A DNA stretch of 64,000 nt, from positions 124,001-188,000 of the forward strand of contig CAYJLF010000002.1 of the NCBI GenBank assembly GCA_964371055.1, in the 5' to 3' direction. This DNA is from CAYJLF01 sp964371055 (GTDB lineage: Bacteria; Eisenbacteria; RBG-16-71-46; CAIMUX01). Made by a program: the position numbers and the translations under genes. Shown here one piece after another: positions 36,865-45,772 of the stretch (positions within the stretch are counted from its first letter, which is position 1; each line of letters begins with the position of its first letter). The notes under the pieces are model-generated. The model saw nothing but the letters and a program-made list of their open reading frames with translations, ran no database searches and was not told the DNA's origin.

Positions 36865-39456
36865 CTAGGCGGGCTGCGCGGTCGAGACCCTCTCTCCCTC
36901 GCCGATCCAGCGCATCATCTCCAGGCCGAAGTGGCCGTTCAAGTCCGGGTGGTGAGGCATCACTCGGATAAGGTACCCGAACAGGCCGCTCTCGTCACAG
37001 GGGATGAACCCGGAGTAGCGATAGTTGCCGTCCGCCGTCCGTTCCACGAAGCGCATGGGGCGGATATCGGCCTGGGTGATGTCGTAGTCGGCATCGAGCG
37101 GGCCGGCATAGACCTGCACGACCACGTCGTCGCTCTTGAGTTGCCCGAGGTGGACATCCGCCTCGACGCGCAGCGTGGTGCCCGCCTGGACATCGGTCCG
37201 CTCGAGTCGCCCGCTGACCACCCGGACCTCGTTCCAGTGCGTCCGGACGTCCCGCTTCCACCGTACCACCTCGCGGGTCCGGGCGAACTCCCCCGCCGAG
37301 AGCTGCTTCCAGCGCTCCCAGGCCGGGACGTAGAAGCGCTCGGTGTACTCCCGCACCATGCGGTTGGTGTTGAAGGCCGGGCCGAGCTTCATCATCGATG
37401 TCTTGATCCGGGCGATCCACTTGCGGGGCAGACTGTCGTTGCCCAGGTCGTAGAAGAGCGGAACCACCTCGTTCTCGAGGACGTCGAAGAGCGCGCGGCT
37501 CTCCACCTCGTCGCGGTAGGCGGGATCGCTGTACTCCTCGCCCGCGCCGATCGCCCAGCCGGTGTCGGTGTCGTAACCTTCGACCCACCAGCCGTCGAGC
37601 ACGCTGACATTGAGGCCGCCGTTCGGAATCACCTTCATGCCGCTGGTTCCGCTGGCCTCGAGCGGGCGCTGGGGGTTGTTCAGCCAGATGTCGACTCCCT
37701 GCACCAGGTAGCGGGCGACCGACATGTCGTAGTCCTCCAGGAAGACGATCCGCTTGCGGATCCCCTCCTGGCGGGCGAAGTGCACCAGCTGCTTGATCAG
37801 CTCCTTCCCCTGGTTGTCCCGCGGGTGGGCCTTGCCGGCGAAGATGAACTGGACCGGGCGGTCCTTGTCGGTCAGAAGCCGGCGCAGGCGCTCCGGATCA
37901 CGCAGCAGCAGGGTGGCGCGTTTGTAGGTGGCGAAGCGACGCGCGAAACCGATGGTGAGGACGTCCGGTCCCAGCGCCTCCCGCGCCGTCTCCGTCTCCT
38001 TGGCGCTTCCGCCGCGACGCCGGATCTGCTCGGCCAGGCGCTCGCGTGTGTAGGCCACGAGTCGCTCGCGGCGTCGCTCGTGGATCCGCCAGAGCTCGAT
38101 GTCGGGGATTCGCTCGACGCCGCGCCAGATCGACTGGTCCGCCGGCTTGCGCAGCCAGTTCGGTCCGAGGTACCGCAGGAACAGCGCCGCCATCTCGGAG
38201 GAGATCCACGAGCGGGTGTGGATTCCGTTCGTGATGCTTTCGATCGGGACCTCGGCCAGCGGCACATTCGGCCAGTTGGCCTGCCACATCCGCCGCGAGA
38301 CCTCGCCGTGCAGGCGGCTGACTCCGTTGGCGCCCGATGTCGTCCGCAGCGCGAGGAGTGCCATATTGAACTGCTCGTAAGGGTTCTTCGGATTCCAGCG
38401 GCCGATGCCGATGAATTCATCCCGACCGATCCCCATCTCGGTGCAATAGCGTTGGAAGTACTTGTCGACCAGCTGGGGATCGAAGATATCGATGCCGGCC
38501 GGGACCGGCGTGTGGGTCGTGAAGATCGTGCCGGCCCGGACCACCTCGAGGGCCTCCTCGAAGGTGAGCCGCTGCTCGGCCATGTGATGCCGGATCCGCT
38601 CCAGCGCGAGGAAGGCGGCGTGTCCCTCGTTCATGTGACAGACGGCGGCGTCGATGCCGAGGCGGTGCAGGGCGCGGATCCCGCCGATGCCGAGAACGAT
38701 CTCCTGCTGGATGCGCGTCTCCTCGTCCCCGCCGTAGAGCTGGTAGGTGATCTTGCGATCGCGGGGCTGGTTTTCGGGCGTGTTGGTGTCCAGCAGGTAG
38801 AGCGGGACCCGGCCCACCTGCGCGCGCCATACGCGGCAGACCACCTTGCGCTCGGGCAGGTCGACGTCGACCATCAGAGGCCGGCCCTCGGCGTCGGTCT
38901 CCAGCTGGATCGGCAGGTTGTAGAAGTCGTTGTCCGGGTAGGTCTCCTGCTGCCATCCGTCGGCGTTGAGGTACTGCCGGAAGTACCCCTGTTGGTAGAG
39001 GAGGCCGATGCCGACGAGCGGAAGCCCCAACTCGCTGGCCGACTTGAGGTGGTCTCCCGCCAGGATGCCGAGGCCGCCCGAGTAGATCGGCAGGCACTCG
39101 GTCAGTCCGAACTCCATGGAGAAGTAGGCGAGGCGAGGCCCCTCGACCGCCTCGAACTTGCCGGAAAACCAGGTCTGGGCACTGAGGTAGTCGTGCAGCT
39201 CGTGGTAAGCCCGCCGAAGCTGGGCCATGAACCCCTCGTCCCGGGCCGCCAGCACGAGCTTTTCCTGGCGCACCATCCCCAGCATCTTCACCGGGTTGTG
39301 GTTCGAGGCGATCCAGAGTTCCGGGTCCAGGTGCCGGAACAGGTCGATGGTCTCGTGGTTCCAGCTCCAATAGAGGTTGTGGGCGAGCTCCTTGAGAATG
39401 GCGAGTTCGCCGGGGAGCGTGGGACGGACACGGAATGTCTCGACGGGCCTGGGCAT
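36865..39456 (-). CDS. glgP: Glycogen/alpha-glucan phosphorylase (GT35)
   Basis: 863 aa. Begins with the DUF3417 region typical of the bacterial/archaeal alpha-glucan phosphorylase branch (LKELAHNLYWSWNHETIDLF), followed by YFSMEFGLTECLPIYSGGLG, HMNEGHAAFLALERI and the PLP-binding Lys608 in EASGTSGMKVIPNGG. Reaction: alpha-1,4-glucan + phosphate to glucose-1-phosphate. ATG 39456 is preceded by AGGAGGAG. It supplies glucose-1-phosphate from the polymer shaped by the GH57 enzymes in the adjacent block. A plausible -10 (TATAGT) lies 32 bp upstream. Confidence 0.96.
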   Translation of the reverse strand: MPRPVETFRVRPTLPGELAILKELAHNLYWSWNHETIDLFRHLDPELWIASNHNPVKMLGMVRQEKLVLAARDEGFMAQLRRAYHELHDYLSAQTWFSGKFEAVEGPRLAYFSMEFGLTECLPIYSGGLGILAGDHLKSASELGLPLVGIGLLYQQGYFRQYLNADGWQQETYPDNDFYNLPIQLETDAEGRPLMVDVDLPERKVVCRVWRAQVGRVPLYLLDTNTPENQPRDRKITYQLYGGDEETRIQQEIVLGIGGIRALHRLGIDAAVCHMNEGHAAFLALERIRHHMAEQRLTFEEALEVVRAGTIFTTHTPVPAGIDIFDPQLVDKYFQRYCTEMGIGRDEFIGIGRWNPKNPYEQFNMALLALRTTSGANGVSRLHGEVSRRMWQANWPNVPLAEVPIESITNGIHTRSWISSEMAALFLRYLGPNWLRKPADQSIWRGVERIPDIELWRIHERRRERLVAYTRERLAEQIRRRGGSAKETETAREALGPDVLTIGFARRFATYKRATLLLRDPERLRRLLTDKDRPVQFIFAGKAHPRDNQGKELIKQLVHFARQEGIRKRIVFLEDYDMSVARYLVQGVDIWLNNPQRPLEASGTSGMKVIPNGGLNVSVLDGWWVEGYDTDTGWAIGAGEEYSDPAYRDEVESRALFDVLENEVVPLFYDLGNDSLPRKWIARIKTSMMKLGPAFNTNRMVREYTERFYVPAWERWKQLSAGEFARTREVVRWKRDVRTHWNEVRVVSGRLERTDVQAGTTLRVEADVHLGQLKSDDVVVQVYAGPLDADYDITQADIRPMRFVERTADGNYRYSGFIPCDESGLFGYLIRVMPHHPDLNGHFGLEMMRWIGEGERVSTAQPA

Positions 39457-39487
39457 GACTCCTCCTGAGTTGCGACGGCAACCGGGA

Positions 39488-39493
39488 ACTATA
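39488..39493 (-). promoter_or_regulatory. Putative -10 box of glgP
   Basis: TATAGT on the minus strand, 32 bp before the glgP start codon; no good -35 is seen at 16-18 bp. The same hexamer occurs at 51715. Confidence 0.35.
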
Positions 39494-39560
39494 TCGGCTG
39501 GCGCAGGTTCCGACTAGAGCGTTGCCTGCCGAACTGGTAGGGTGGGCGCGTCCCGGACCA

Positions 39561-39620
39561 GGCCGCGCCGCCGGGGGCCGCGCCGCTGGGGGCCGCGCCG
39601 CTGGGGGCCGCGCCGCTGGG
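39561..39620. repeat. Four tandem copies of a 15-bp GC-only-rich unit
   Basis: GGCCGCGCCGCTGGG repeated at 39561, 39576, 39591 and 39606; the first copy has C for T at position 12. It lies in the divergent spacer between glgP and the RelA/SpoT-like gene, ending 25 bp before that gene's start. Confidence 0.95.
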
Positions 39621-39645
39621 GGCAGGGGAGCAAGGTGGATCCGGC

Positions 39646-40911
39646 ATGTCGAGCAATCCCTACGAGTCCCATCCATTCCTCGATCCGCAGCTCTCCAACA
39701 CCAATCCCGCCCTCTTCCGGCACCTCTACAAGTGGTACCTGCAGATCCGCGAGAATCCGGCGGCCTACAACGCGCTGCTGAACAAGATCCTGCGCCCGGT
39801 GGGCGAGGACCGGCCGCTGGAGGCGAACCGGGCGGCCGCCTCCTACTATCTCAACGAGGCGGTCGGGTTCCTGGGAGAACTGCTCCTCATGGTCCCCCCT
39901 TCCGTCCGGGGCCGGGTAACCCCCCGCCCGGAGGTCATGGGCTGCCCCGATATCCTGGAGCTTCTGACCCTGATCTTCGGCTCCGACGACCGCCGGGTCT
40001 CCTTCGAGGCACAGCGGAAACTCTACCTGAGCAAGCTCTTCTTCGACGTCGACCATCACTGGGAAGTCCAGCGCGGAGCGGAGCATCGGGAGAACTTCGA
40101 GGGGATTCTCGAGACATCGCTCTTCGCGCACACGGTGGAGCGCCGTCCGGTCGACATCTGTTACCACATCAGCCCCGATGGCGAGACGATGGAGTACACC
40201 CGTGGGCGCCGCGGGCCGGGCCAGGAATGCTGGAGCTTCGACCTCCGGGAGATCGAACTTCTGCACGACGGACGCCCTCTGCGCTTCCACGTCTACTACT
40301 ACACCTGCCGGTTCAAGCGTGAGGTCATCCCCTTCCAGTACGCGAAGGGGGCGGACCACTACCAGCTCGCGCCGACCGAGATCTGGCCGGGCCTGACCAA
40401 GCGCCGCAGCGCCTCGATCGTGAGCAAGATGATCCGCAAAGGGGAGAACGACGTCCGGTGGATCGACGACCTCATCGGCGCGATGTTCATCGTGGAGAGC
40501 CTCTACGAAGTGGAGAACCTGAAGGAAGTGCTCTTCGATCTCTTCGGCGGCGTCTTTCGCGTGCGCAACGCGGTCGATACCCTGAACCGGCCCCAGGACC
40601 GAAGCCGGCTCAACCCGTGGTCAGGCCAGGGGTACGAGGTCTACAAGGCCGAAATCGATGTGCTCTACGACTCGGAGCGATACCGCTATCCCATGCCGAG
40701 TTTCTATACGGTGGAGATCCAGATCTACACGTTGGAGAGCTACCTGCGAACGATCCACAGCGCGCACTACGCGAACCACCAGGCGCTCAAGCGCCGGCAG
40801 CTCCTGCAGGGGCTCTGCCCCTTCCTCTTCCCGGGCGAGATCTACGGCGACGCGGTGCTGGAGGAGCTGGTCAACCACGCCAGCGGGAACGGTCGCCCGG
40901 CGCCGCGCTGA
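39646..40911 (+). CDS. Uncharacterised protein with RelA/SpoT synthetase-like motifs
   Basis: 421 aa, no signal peptide. The first 240 residues match nothing I know. The C-terminal half carries, in the right order, the motifs of the (p)ppGpp synthetase fold: KRRSASIVSKMIRKG (252-266; compare R-x-K-S-x-x-SI-x-x-KM-x-RK), WIDDLIGAMFIVE (272-284; compare IYDLIAIR-type with the Mg-binding Asp), GYEVYKA (329-335; compare GYQSIH with the base-stacking Tyr) and TVEIQIYTLESYLRTIHSAH (355-374; compare VEIQIRT with the catalytic Glu, here Glu357). A roughly 20-residue insertion separates motifs two and four relative to RelA. This is a similarity seen by eye; activity, if any, could be (p)ppGpp or another pyrophosphotransfer product. 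It is divergent from glgP. Confidence 0.6.
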   Translation: MSSNPYESHPFLDPQLSNTNPALFRHLYKWYLQIRENPAAYNALLNKILRPVGEDRPLEANRAAASYYLNEAVGFLGELLLMVPPSVRGRVTPRPEVMGCPDILELLTLIFGSDDRRVSFEAQRKLYLSKLFFDVDHHWEVQRGAEHRENFEGILETSLFAHTVERRPVDICYHISPDGETMEYTRGRRGPGQECWSFDLREIELLHDGRPLRFHVYYYTCRFKREVIPFQYAKGADHYQLAPTEIWPGLTKRRSASIVSKMIRKGENDVRWIDDLIGAMFIVESLYEVENLKEVLFDLFGGVFRVRNAVDTLNRPQDRSRLNPWSGQGYEVYKAEIDVLYDSERYRYPMPSFYTVEIQIYTLESYLRTIHSAHYANHQALKRRQLLQGLCPFLFPGEIYGDAVLEELVNHASGNGRPAPR

Positions 40912-40981
40912 CGGCACCGCGCTCGCAACGCTCCCGTGGGACGTCCCCCTCCCGACCGGGCCCCGTCCGCCGGTTGAGTCC

Positions 40982-42997
40982 TCAGGCCACTCCGTCGCCC
41001 GGTTTGTCGTCCGGCGTCGGCTCTGGCTCCGGCGTCTCGCCCGTCGCCGCTTCGATGCTCCCGTGCCGGTGCAACGCATGTTCGACCGTCGTCCGCCCGC
41101 CCATGAAGGTCAGGTTGATCGGGTAGACCTCGGGATGAAAGATGACGAAGAAGAGGTGCCAGACGAGGATCGCGAGAAACGCCAGCCACGCCTCGTAGTA
41201 GTGGACCACCTCGGCCACGGAGAAGGCCCAGACGGGGAGGTACTTCGAGGCGATGGTGGGGAACCAGAGGATCAGCCCGGTGAGGATCATGACCGAGGTC
41301 CCCCAGATGAGGGCGAGGTACTCGGCTTTTTCCGTGTAGTCGAACCGGGCGAAGAGGGGCCGATCCTTGCGGATCCCGAGGTGATAACTCATATTGTGCA
41401 CGAAGTCCCGCACGTCCCGCATCACCGGCATGATGCCGACCAGGTCCCGCCGGCCGCGCCGCGTGAAGACGAGATAGCCGGTGTGCAGGAGCGCGACGGC
41501 GATCATGACCACGGCCATGACGCGGTGGGTCAGGGCTCGGAGTTCTTCGGTCATCCCGAGCCTTTCGGTCAGGCGCACCCAGCCGGCATCGGGGAACTTC
41601 AGGGCCAGCCCGGTGAAGACCAAGACGAAAAAGGCGATCAGGTTGAGCTGGTGCTCGACCGCCTCCAGCCTGGTGAATCGCCGGACGGTCGGCAGACGGC
41701 GCTCGCGGCGGACCTTCTGCATCACGTGGTACCACCAGATGATGCCGTTGTGCGCGGCCATGCCGCCGATGACCGTGAGGAGCAGGAGGACGTAGACCCA
41801 CTTCACGACCTCGGCCGGCGGCTTCGGGCCGAGCGGGCCGCCGCCGATGGAGGGGTGGACGCTGATCGAGGCGAAGCGCGTGTTCGCGTCGGGATGGCAT
41901 CCGCCGCAGGTCGTGACGAGGTTCTCCCGGTGGATCGTCGAGCGCGTGTCGGTCGAGGGGAAGATGTTGTGAATGCCGTGACAGGAGGCGCAGTTCGCGG
42001 CGGAGAGATCGCCGCGGCGGGTCGCGAGGCCGTGGTAGGTCTGGGCGAAGGAAGCGACCCGGGTGGCGTCGAAGCCGTAGCGGCTTCCCATCACCTCGGA
42101 GGCGTGACATGACGGGCAGGTGGTCCGCGCGAGGTTGGCCGGGAAGACGCTGGAAGTCGGATCGTCCGCCGCCTCGATGAGGTGTTCACCGTGGCAGTCC
42201 GCGCAGGTCGGCGCCCCGCTCGTGCCGCGTGCGGCCGCGACCCCATGGATGCTCTCGGAGTAGACGTCATAGATGTCGGAGTGGCACTGCGCGCAGGTCT
42301 TGGGAAGGTTGAGCGGGCTGACGAGGCTGGCCGGATCGGATGGCGGCAGCACTTCGTGCGGAGGGTGGCACGTGCCGCAGGTGGGTGCGTTCGGATCCTG
42401 CTTTTCCAGCAGCGCCTTGCCGTGAACGCTCCGGAGATACCCGTCGACGGGGGCGCGGTTGCCGAACGGGAGCTTCTGAACCACCTCGGGGTCGGCGTGG
42501 CACCGGGCGCAGGTCTCGACCACGTTGACGTGGGAGGTGCGGGATGCGGCGTCGGCGGCGCCCAGGATGTCGTGCTTGCCGTGGCAGTCGTAGCAGTGAG
42601 GTGCGTACTGCTTCCCGGCGAGCAGCGCCTGGCCGTGGCTGCTGCGGGCATAGATCTCCTGCACGTCGCCGTGGCAGGCGGCGCAGTCGACCGTGGGGAG
42701 GTCCTCCTCGTGCGGCAGGTCGCTGATCTCGCCGTGGCAGTCGATACAGCCGAAGCCGGCGTGGGCGGACTTGTCGTAGGCCTCGAGATCGACCCAGAGT
42801 GAGATCTCCCGGCCGTAAGGCCCCGGCATCGCCAGCGTCGAGTCGGAGTGACACTGCATGCAGTCGTCATTGGTGAAGCCGGCCGCCGGGGCTGCCAGCC
42901 AGAGCGAAGCCGAGCAGACCCACGCGAGCAGCAGCCAGACCCGGTTCCGGTCGCTCGGGCGGATGAACGCGAATGACGAAGACGCTGACAATTGCAT
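40982..42997 (-). CDS. Undecaheme cytochrome c - cytochrome b fusion membrane protein
   Basis: 671 aa from ATG 42997 (GGAGGAATAGACCG before it); the longer frame upstream is a shadow of the NapC gene. Signal peptide (VWLLLAWVCSASLWLAAPAA), then 11 CxxCH heme sites (first CMQCH, last CGGCH) over about residues 45-375, with many extra His spacers as distal ligands. The C-terminal 290 residues are a membrane diheme-type cytochrome b (NI/Fe-hydrogenase/formate dehydrogenase gamma-like): four to five helices with His in VEHQLNLIAFFVLVFTGLAL, ALTHRVMAVVMIAVALLHTG, VHYYEAWLAFLAILVWHLFF. This couples membrane quinol chemistry to periplasmic hemes in one chain. Ends with a Pro/Glu/Asp tail. The NapC gene stop is 4 bp upstream, so it is one operon. 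Confidence 0.9.
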   Translation of the reverse strand: MQLSASSSFAFIRPSDRNRVWLLLAWVCSASLWLAAPAAGFTNDDCMQCHSDSTLAMPGPYGREISLWVDLEAYDKSAHAGFGCIDCHGEISDLPHEEDLPTVDCAACHGDVQEIYARSSHGQALLAGKQYAPHCYDCHGKHDILGAADAASRTSHVNVVETCARCHADPEVVQKLPFGNRAPVDGYLRSVHGKALLEKQDPNAPTCGTCHPPHEVLPPSDPASLVSPLNLPKTCAQCHSDIYDVYSESIHGVAAARGTSGAPTCADCHGEHLIEAADDPTSSVFPANLARTTCPSCHASEVMGSRYGFDATRVASFAQTYHGLATRRGDLSAANCASCHGIHNIFPSTDTRSTIHRENLVTTCGGCHPDANTRFASISVHPSIGGGPLGPKPPAEVVKWVYVLLLLTVIGGMAAHNGIIWWYHVMQKVRRERRLPTVRRFTRLEAVEHQLNLIAFFVLVFTGLALKFPDAGWVRLTERLGMTEELRALTHRVMAVVMIAVALLHTGYLVFTRRGRRDLVGIMPVMRDVRDFVHNMSYHLGIRKDRPLFARFDYTEKAEYLALIWGTSVMILTGLILWFPTIASKYLPVWAFSVAEVVHYYEAWLAFLAILVWHLFFVIFHPEVYPINLTFMGGRTTVEHALHRHGSIEAATGETPEPEPTPDDKPGDGVA

Positions 42998-43001
42998 CGG
43001 T

Positions 43002-44504
43002 CTATTCCTCCGGGAACAACTCATCCAGGATCGCCGGCGCCCGCTCCTCCACCGCCAGCAGCGTGTGGCAGAGCGAGCAGTCCTGGCTGATGGTTTCGCC
43101 CGCTTCCGTGGCCAGTTCGCCGTCGTGGCAGCGGAAGCAGCCCGGGCTTTGCTCGTGCCCGATGTGGGTCGGGTAGGTGTCCCAGCCGATGCGCATGGGG
43201 GGAAAGACATTGCGCTCGAAGACTGCCTGGACCCCCGTGATCGCGGCCGGGAGAAGGGCGGCGAGGTCTGCCTCCAGCGCGGGATACTCCGAGGCGTAGA
43301 ACTCACGCAGGTGCGTGTCGATCCCCGTCCGGGCCGCGTCGAAGCTTTCGTATGGTTTGGTCAGCGCGACGAGCGCCTCCCGGCGGACGAAGGGGAGGTC
43401 CGTCGCGATCGATCCTCCGGCGAGAGCAAGATTCAGCGCGTCGGTCGCGGAGCGGTAGATGTGGGTCGGCCGGTTGTGGCAATCGACGCAATCCATCGTC
43501 CGGGTGTGTCCTTCCGGCGGCGAGAGCCAAGGCGCGGCGGCCGCCCCCGGACGGCGGAACTCCCGCGCCGTGCCGTCCGGAGCGAAGACCCGCACCTGGT
43601 CGATCGACTCGCGGCTCTCGTCGGAGAGATACTCCACCCGATTGCTGATGTGCCAGTGGATGCCCCCCTGGTCGACGTACTCGCCGGCCGGCGGCTTCCC
43701 GTCTGCGGCGGTACCGGAGTGCGGGTTCCCTCCGCCGCCGATTTTGAGGGCGAGGACGGTCTTGACCTGGGTGTTCGCCTCGTCCTCCTCGAACTTCGTG
43801 CGGACCGAGATCTTCGTCCCGTGGAACTTGGCCGGCCAGTGGCACTGCTCGCAGGTGTCGCGCGAGGGGCGTAGGTTGTGGACCGGCGTCGGGATCGGCG
43901 TCGGATAGGTGTGGAAGAGCGTGGCGAAGACCTGGCGCGTTCCGGAGAGCTTGGAGCGGACGAACCAGGATGCGCCCGGCCCGATGTGGCAGTCGACGCA
44001 GCGCACCCGCGCGTGCGGAGAATCCTGGTGGGCGGTCAGTTCCGGGGCCATCACGGCGTGGCAGGTTTCGCCGCAGAACTGGACCGAGTCCATGAACTCG
44101 ATTCCACGGGCCAGGGCGACGACGAGGATGACGATGTTGATCAGAGTGACGCCCAGAAAGAGCAGGAAGCGGTTGCGGGTGCGGGGCTCGTTGAGGTCGA
44201 GGCGGGGGAAGACGGCGGCGGCGGCGCCGGTCCGGGCGCGGCGCTTTTCCTCCAGGTAGTGGCCGATCGGCATCATCACCAGTCCAGCCACGAAAATGCC
44301 GGGGAGGATGAGGAAAGTCACGATGCCGAGGTAGGGGTTTCCTTCCATCCCGATCAGTTCCATGCCGATCAGGATGACCAGGAGGACCCCCGCCACGGTC
44401 GTGACGCAGGCCCCCAGGAACCCGACCGGATGGCGGAACGTCGCCGCAAAGTAGTCGCGGATCGCGCCGGCGACACCACCCCGTTCCGTTCGTGACGCGG
44501 ACAT
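43002..44504 (-). CDS. NapC/NirT-type multiheme cytochrome c
   Basis: 500 aa from ATG 44504 with AAGGGGGG upstream. Three hydrophobic helices in the N-terminal 135 residues (FLGACVTTVAGVLLVILIGM; VTFLILPGIFVAGLVMMPIG; FLLFLGVTLINIVILVVALA) are followed by the heme region: one CX3CH site (FCGETCHAVM, common in this branch) and five CxxCH sites (CVDCH, CEQCH, CVDCH, CFRCH, CSLCH). Such proteins oxidise menaquinol and pass electrons to periplasmic carriers. The length is well above NrfH or NapC (about 200 aa), so it is an extended form. Cotranscribed with the cytochrome b fusion. Confidence 0.9.
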   Translation of the reverse strand: MSASRTERGGVAGAIRDYFAATFRHPVGFLGACVTTVAGVLLVILIGMELIGMEGNPYLGIVTFLILPGIFVAGLVMMPIGHYLEEKRRARTGAAAAVFPRLDLNEPRTRNRFLLFLGVTLINIVILVVALARGIEFMDSVQFCGETCHAVMAPELTAHQDSPHARVRCVDCHIGPGASWFVRSKLSGTRQVFATLFHTYPTPIPTPVHNLRPSRDTCEQCHWPAKFHGTKISVRTKFEEDEANTQVKTVLALKIGGGGNPHSGTAADGKPPAGEYVDQGGIHWHISNRVEYLSDESRESIDQVRVFAPDGTAREFRRPGAAAAPWLSPPEGHTRTMDCVDCHNRPTHIYRSATDALNLALAGGSIATDLPFVRREALVALTKPYESFDAARTGIDTHLREFYASEYPALEADLAALLPAAITGVQAVFERNVFPPMRIGWDTYPTHIGHEQSPGCFRCHDGELATEAGETISQDCSLCHTLLAVEERAPAILDELFPEE

Positions 44505-44535
44505 CCTACCCCCCTTCCGTCTGAACAAACGGATC

Positions 44536-44541
44536 AGTATA
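44536..44541 (-). promoter_or_regulatory. Putative -10 box before the NapC-cytochrome b pair
   Basis: TATACT on the minus strand, 31 bp before ATG 44504, in the only A+T-rich part of the spacer; no good -35 seen. Confidence 0.35.
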
Positions 44542-44648
44542 GGCGATCGTTCCTCCGGTTCCTGTTTTAGATTTACTCATCGAAGGAAGAAGCGCAACCA
44601 CTCCAGTCGTCGGGGCTCGTGCGCGGCGGGGCTTCGTCCCATCTCCGA

Positions 44649-44679
44649 CCGGACCCGATCGCAATGCGACCGAGTCCGG
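44649..44679 (-). terminator. Hairpin downstream of the 13-heme cytochrome gene
   Basis: Outer stem CCGGAC (44649-44654) with GTCCGG (44674-44679) and inner stem TCGC/GCGA around AAT. It begins 19 bp past the stop codon on the minus strand. Weak as an intrinsic terminator because no U-tract follows. Confidence 0.4.
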
Positions 44680-44698
44680 ACGATGATGGCGCGGCCGG

Positions 44699-45760
44699 CT
44701 ACCGTCCCGAGTGGCAGTAGGTGCAGAACTGGGACGGAGCGTTCCGATCGTGGCAGGCGAAGCAGGACGCGTCGGGATCGTCGTGCCACGAGCCCTGGCC
44801 GGCGTCGGATCCGAAAGAGGATCCGTGCACCGACGGGTCATTGCCGCGGCCGGGATCCCGGTCGGCATGACAGGCCGTGCAGTTCACGAATTCCTCCCCC
44901 TCGTGGCAGGAGGCGCAGATCGAGATGTCGCGGCGCGCCAGCTCCGCGTGCAGTCCCCCCGAGGCGGCGTTGGCCCAGTTGGCGGCCGCGTGGTTCCCCG
45001 GCTTGATCCCCTGCGCCGCGTGGCACTCGGTGCAGTACGATGCGACCTCGTGGCAGGCGCTGCACGAGTGCAGATTCTTCCGCGCCTCGACCGGATGGGT
45101 GTGGATCCAATTGCGATCGTGGGCCAGGAAGTCGAGGTTTTCCCCCTGGTGACAGCTGGAGCAGAAGTCGTGAGCCGGGTGGCACTCGGAGCAGCTCGCT
45201 CCCTCCAGCCGGGCGGCGAACTGGTGATCGTGCAGATAGCCGGGGTGATGGCTGGACGGCTTCATGACGGTCGGATCGCGCCGGAACCCGTTGAGACGTC
45301 CCTCGCGGAGATCGGAGTGGCAATCGGCGCAATCCGCAGTCTGTCCGGCCTCGTGGTGACACGCGCCGCAGGCGGCATGCCCGGGAACGCCGAGCCCTTC
45401 CGCGGCCTCTGCCGGATCGACCAGCGCGCCGTGACAGGGGGTGCAGTCGGAACCGCTGCCGAGGTGCGCGGCGTGGGAAAAGCCCCGGAATCCGGACTTC
45501 CGGACCGGGATGGCGGCCCAGCCCCAGCCCTCAAGGTCGCCGGTCTCGTGGCAGGTCCCGCAGGCCTCGAGCGACGGCAGGTAGCTCCGCGCGAGGTCCG
45601 TGGCGGCTTCGATCCCCTCGTGGCAGGTGGAGCACTCCGCGCCGGCCTCCAGGTGCGTGGCGTGGGGGAAAGGAACCGGATCGCGACTCCAGCCGTGGGC
45701 CGCGAGCGACGCCAGTCCGGCCAGAACCGAGAGAGCGATGACGACATGGTTCTTGCGCAT
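44699..45760 (-). CDS. Thirteen-heme periplasmic cytochrome c
   Basis: 353 aa. Signal peptide (VVIALSVLAGLASLAAHG). Thirteen CxxCH sites, one per about 25 residues (CSTCH, CGTCH, CTPCH, CGACH, CADCH, CSECH, CSSCH, CSACH, CTECH, CASCH, CTACH, CFACH, CTYCH), with numerous further His residues. FPHATHLEAGAECSTCH and FSHAAHLGSGSDCTPCH are the HxxHxxxxxxCxxCH pattern of cytochrome c3/c7-type modules. No lipobox, so soluble periplasmic or porin-bound. ATG 45760 has AGGAGG upstream, and the outer-membrane barrel gene ends 12 bp before it, so the two are probably made together as a porin-cytochrome pair. Confidence 0.92.
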   Translation of the reverse strand: MRKNHVVIALSVLAGLASLAAHGWSRDPVPFPHATHLEAGAECSTCHEGIEAATDLARSYLPSLEACGTCHETGDLEGWGWAAIPVRKSGFRGFSHAAHLGSGSDCTPCHGALVDPAEAAEGLGVPGHAACGACHHEAGQTADCADCHSDLREGRLNGFRRDPTVMKPSSHHPGYLHDHQFAARLEGASCSECHPAHDFCSSCHQGENLDFLAHDRNWIHTHPVEARKNLHSCSACHEVASYCTECHAAQGIKPGNHAAANWANAASGGLHAELARRDISICASCHEGEEFVNCTACHADRDPGRGNDPSVHGSSFGSDAGQGSWHDDPDASCFACHDRNAPSQFCTYCHSGR

Positions 45761-45772
45761 GGCCGGGTCCTC

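Noticed and set aside
36805..39468. Long plus-strand open frame (887 aa) opposite glycogen phosphorylase
   Set aside because: Glycogen phosphorylase on the other strand is unambiguous; the opposite frame is a GC-rich mirror.
43000..43306. N-terminal 103-residue extension of the 11-heme cytochrome
   Set aside because: It is an out-of-frame shadow of the NapC gene; ATG 42997 with GGAGG gives a proper signal peptide.
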